Positions 6,823-8,056 of a stretch of 8,056 bases of DNA are shown here, piece by piece. A model generated the notes under the pieces. The model did no database searches, was not told the DNA's origin, and saw only the letters and a list, made by a program, of their open reading frames with translations. The stretch is from NCBI GenBank assembly GCA_900321665.1, contig ONWY01000045.1, forward strand, positions 1-8,056. The letters are read 5' to 3'. A program made the translations under genes and the position numbers. The DNA comes from an uncultured Eubacteriales bacterium. Its GTDB lineage: Bacteria; Bacillota; Clostridia; Oscillospirales; Acutalibacteraceae. Positions within the stretch are counted from its first letter, which is position 1; each line of letters begins with the position of its first letter.

Positions 6823-7521
6823 TTAAAACTGCTCCAAGAATTTCATGTTGTTTTCATATAACAAGCGCATATCATCAATACCGAAGCGGAACATCACAAG
6901 TCGCTCCAAGCCGATACCGAAGGCAAAGCCACTGTATTTTTCGGCATCGACTCCGCCGTTTTTGAGCACCTTCGGGTGCACCATGCCGCCGCCTAAAATC
7001 TCTATCCAGCCTTCGCCCTTGCACATCGAGCAGCCCTTGCCGCCGCACTTGAAGCAGCTGACATCCATCTCACAGCTCGGCTCGGTAAAGGGAAAGTGGT
7101 GCGGGCGAAAGCGTGTTTTGGTCTGCTCGCCATAAAGCCTCTTGGCGAATGCCTCCAGCGTGCCCTTTAAATCTGCCATGGTGATGCCTTCATCGACGAC
7201 CAGGCCCTCGATCTGATGGAACATCGGGCTGTGGGTCGCGTCCGGGGTATCGCAGCGGAAGCAGCGTCCCGGGGAGATGACTTTGATCGGGGGCTTCTTG
7301 GTCTTGAGCGTGCGCACCTGTACGGACGAGGTGTGGGGACGCAGGACCGTATCCTCCGTGATATAGAACGTATCCGTCAGATCCCGGCTCGGGTGGTTGG
7401 GCGGGGAATTCAGGCCGTCAAAGACGTTGAAGACGGTCTCGACCTGCGGGCCTTCCGCGATGCTGTAGCCCATGGACATAAAGATGCGGGACACCTCTTC
7501 CATGGTGATGGTGAGCGGATG
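6823..7521 (-). CDS. pheS: Phenylalanine--tRNA ligase alpha subunit, C-terminal catalytic core only (5' end lost at a sequence junction)
   Basis: PheS is the catalytic alpha subunit of phenylalanyl-tRNA synthetase, a class II enzyme that makes Phe-tRNA(Phe). Counting from ATG 7503, 226 residues are present: DTFYI and LRPHTSSVQVR (44-64), motif 2 region GRCFRCDTPDATHSPMFHQIEGL (79-101), a four-cysteine cluster C150/C153/C158/C161 just before GWIEILG, and motif 3 GFAFGIGLERLVMFRFG (192-208). Upstream codons for HPLTIT (7521-7504) also match the family, so ATG 7503 is an internal methionine and not the true start. Full PheS is about 340 residues; the N-terminal coiled-coil tRNA-binding arm (about 100 residues) is absent. 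The minus-strand frame meets a TAG at 7545-7543, inside unrelated sequence. The first ~109 codons have about 85% GC at third positions, and the rest about 69%. The PheS identity is certain; the truncation is probably an artefact. Confidence 0.95.
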   Translation of the reverse strand, partial: HPLTITMEEVSRIFMSMGYSIAEGPQVETVFNVFDGLNSPPNHPSRDLTDTFYITEDTVLRPHTSSVQVRTLKTKKPPIKVISPGRCFRCDTPDATHSPMFHQIEGLVVDEGITMADLKGTLEAFAKRLYGEQTKTRFRPHHFPFTEPSCEMDVSCFKCGGKGCSMCKGEGWIEILGGGMVHPKVLKNGGVDAEKYSGFAFGIGLERLVMFRFGIDDMRLLYENNMKFLEQF

Positions 7522-7524
7522 CTT
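7511..7524. other. Junction between pheS (minus) and nucleoside permease (plus)
   Basis: To the left, minus-strand codons encode PheS up to about the His of HPLTITM (7521). To the right, plus-strand codons encode a permease from about SGCLSLLMAAY (7514 on). The two recognisable reading frames meet head to head within about 14 bases, and both genes are cut in mid-domain. No insertion-sequence end, tRNA or integrase lies at the join. It is most likely a chimeric join in assembly. The exact breakpoint cannot be fixed because both frames are plausible across 7511-7524. Confidence 0.8.
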
Positions 7525-8056
7525 GAGCCTGCTGATGGCTGCCTACGCGCTCACGATGCCTCGCATGCCTATCAATCAGGACGACAACAAGCAGAAGACT
7601 CTGTTTGAAGCACTTGGGCTGAATGCATTCAAGTTGTTCCTCAACCCTCGGATGGCAGTCTTTTTGGCCTTTGCGATGTTACTTGGCTTCTGCCTGCAAA
7701 TCAGCAACGGCTATGCAAATCCTTTCATCACCAGCTTCGGCAGCGTTGCGGAGTACCAGGACACCTTTGGCGTCCAGCATGCCAACATCCTCATTTCCCT
7801 CTCGCAGGTAAGTGAGACGCTTTGCATCCTGCTCATTCCTTTCATCCTGTCGCGCTTCGGCATCAAGCGCGTAGTGCTGATTGCCTTGCTGGGATGGGTG
7901 CTGCGTTTTGCCTTCTTCGGAATGGGCAACCCCGGCGACGGCGTCTGGCTTTTCCTGCTATCAATGATAGTCTATGGCGTCGCCTTCGACTTCTTCAACA
8001 TCTCCGGCTCGCTCTTCATTAACCAGGAGACCGACGAAAGCATCCGCTCGAGTGCT
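7514..8056 (+). CDS. Nucleoside:H+ symporter (NupG/XapB-type MFS permease), internal fragment
   Basis: An uninterrupted plus-strand frame of ~181 codons runs to the window edge without a stop. It encodes inner-membrane permease sequence of the nucleoside:H+ symporter branch of the MFS, which imports nucleosides with protons. Seen: the end of a membrane helix (CLSLLMAAYALTMP), a hydrophilic central loop (NQDDNKQK), NAFKLFLNPRM, then hydrophobic helices at about 7649-7700 (AVFLAFAMLLGFCL), 7788-7852 (ILISLSQVSETLCILLIPFIL), 7871-7924 (VVLIALLGWVLRFAFFG) and 7952-8008, followed by the strong family signature GVAFDFFNISGSLFINQETD and SIRSSA. This corresponds to roughly TM6 to TM10 of the ~12 in a ~415-residue protein. 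In-frame ATGs at 7502, 7508, 7535 and 7556 are not real starts. The protein style and ATC/TTC/CTG-rich codons suggest Bacteroidota, unlike the rest of the window. The gene symbol is left open because nupG, xapB and yegT relatives cannot be told apart here. Confidence 0.86.

Noticed and set aside
7026..7056. Four-cysteine cluster in PheS (C150, C153, C158, C161), considered as an inserted zinc finger or foreign domain.
   Set aside because: A CxxC...CxxC segment just before GWIEILG is a known variant of bacterial PheS, so it is normal for the family.
7176..7510. The 11-mer CCATGGTGATG occurs at 7176-7186 and again at 7500-7510, close to both ends of the high-GC3 stretch of pheS, and could look like a recombination or assembly repeat.
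   Set aside because: Several 11-base repeats are expected by chance in 8 kb. Both copies simply encode Ile-Thr-Met in PheS, and 11 bases is shorter than usual assembly overlaps.
7216..7608. A 130-codon plus-strand open frame crossing the pheS/permease junction.
   Set aside because: It is antisense to conserved PheS sequence, is in a different frame from the permease, and its product has no recognisable features; it is a shadow of GC-rich coding sequence.

Overview
The window reads as a metagenome-type contig. Most of it (about 1 to 7500) comes from a Gram-positive anaerobe of the Clostridia, probably an Oscillospiraceae/Ruminococcus-like gut or rumen lineage. The evidence is a formate--tetrahydrofolate ligase, an IreB-family phosphoprotein, purine-rich Shine-Dalgarno sites, and a secreted protease ending in a type I dockerin. 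The lineage is inferred from gene content only.

Layout. Positions 2-466 (+) hold the 3' end of fhs. It converges on a long minus-strand gene (529-3507) for a secreted multidomain subtilisin-like protease: signal peptide, propeptide, S8 catalytic domain, chitobiase-like domain, BspA-type leucine-rich repeats, Ig-like segment and dockerin. A perfect 18-bp hairpin with A and T tracts lies between the two genes and can end transcription from both sides. Upstream of the protease, on the minus strand, is a two-gene operon: ireB (4057-4302), then an unrecognised 97-residue protein (3746-4039). It has its own promoter and a terminator. Further upstream on the same strand is pheT (4423-6804), preceded by the C-terminal core of pheS (6823 to about 7521). 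Together these encode the two subunits of phenylalanyl-tRNA synthetase.

The right end is different. Near 7511-7524 the pheS sequence stops abruptly, about 100 residues short of a normal N-terminus. The plus strand from there to the end of the window is an open frame for the middle of a nucleoside:H+ symporter (NupG/XapB-type MFS permease) of Bacteroidota character. Neither gene is complete at the join and they point in opposite directions. The simplest explanation is a chimeric assembly of two organisms, although a real rearrangement cannot be excluded from sequence alone. The 5' part of the remaining pheS (about 7177-7503) also has much higher third-position GC than its 3' part, which may mark a second join or a recombination tract.

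No mobile element, CRISPR array, tRNA or rRNA was seen. The most interesting biology is the dockerin-tagged protease with leucine-rich repeats. The most important caution is the chimeric right end.
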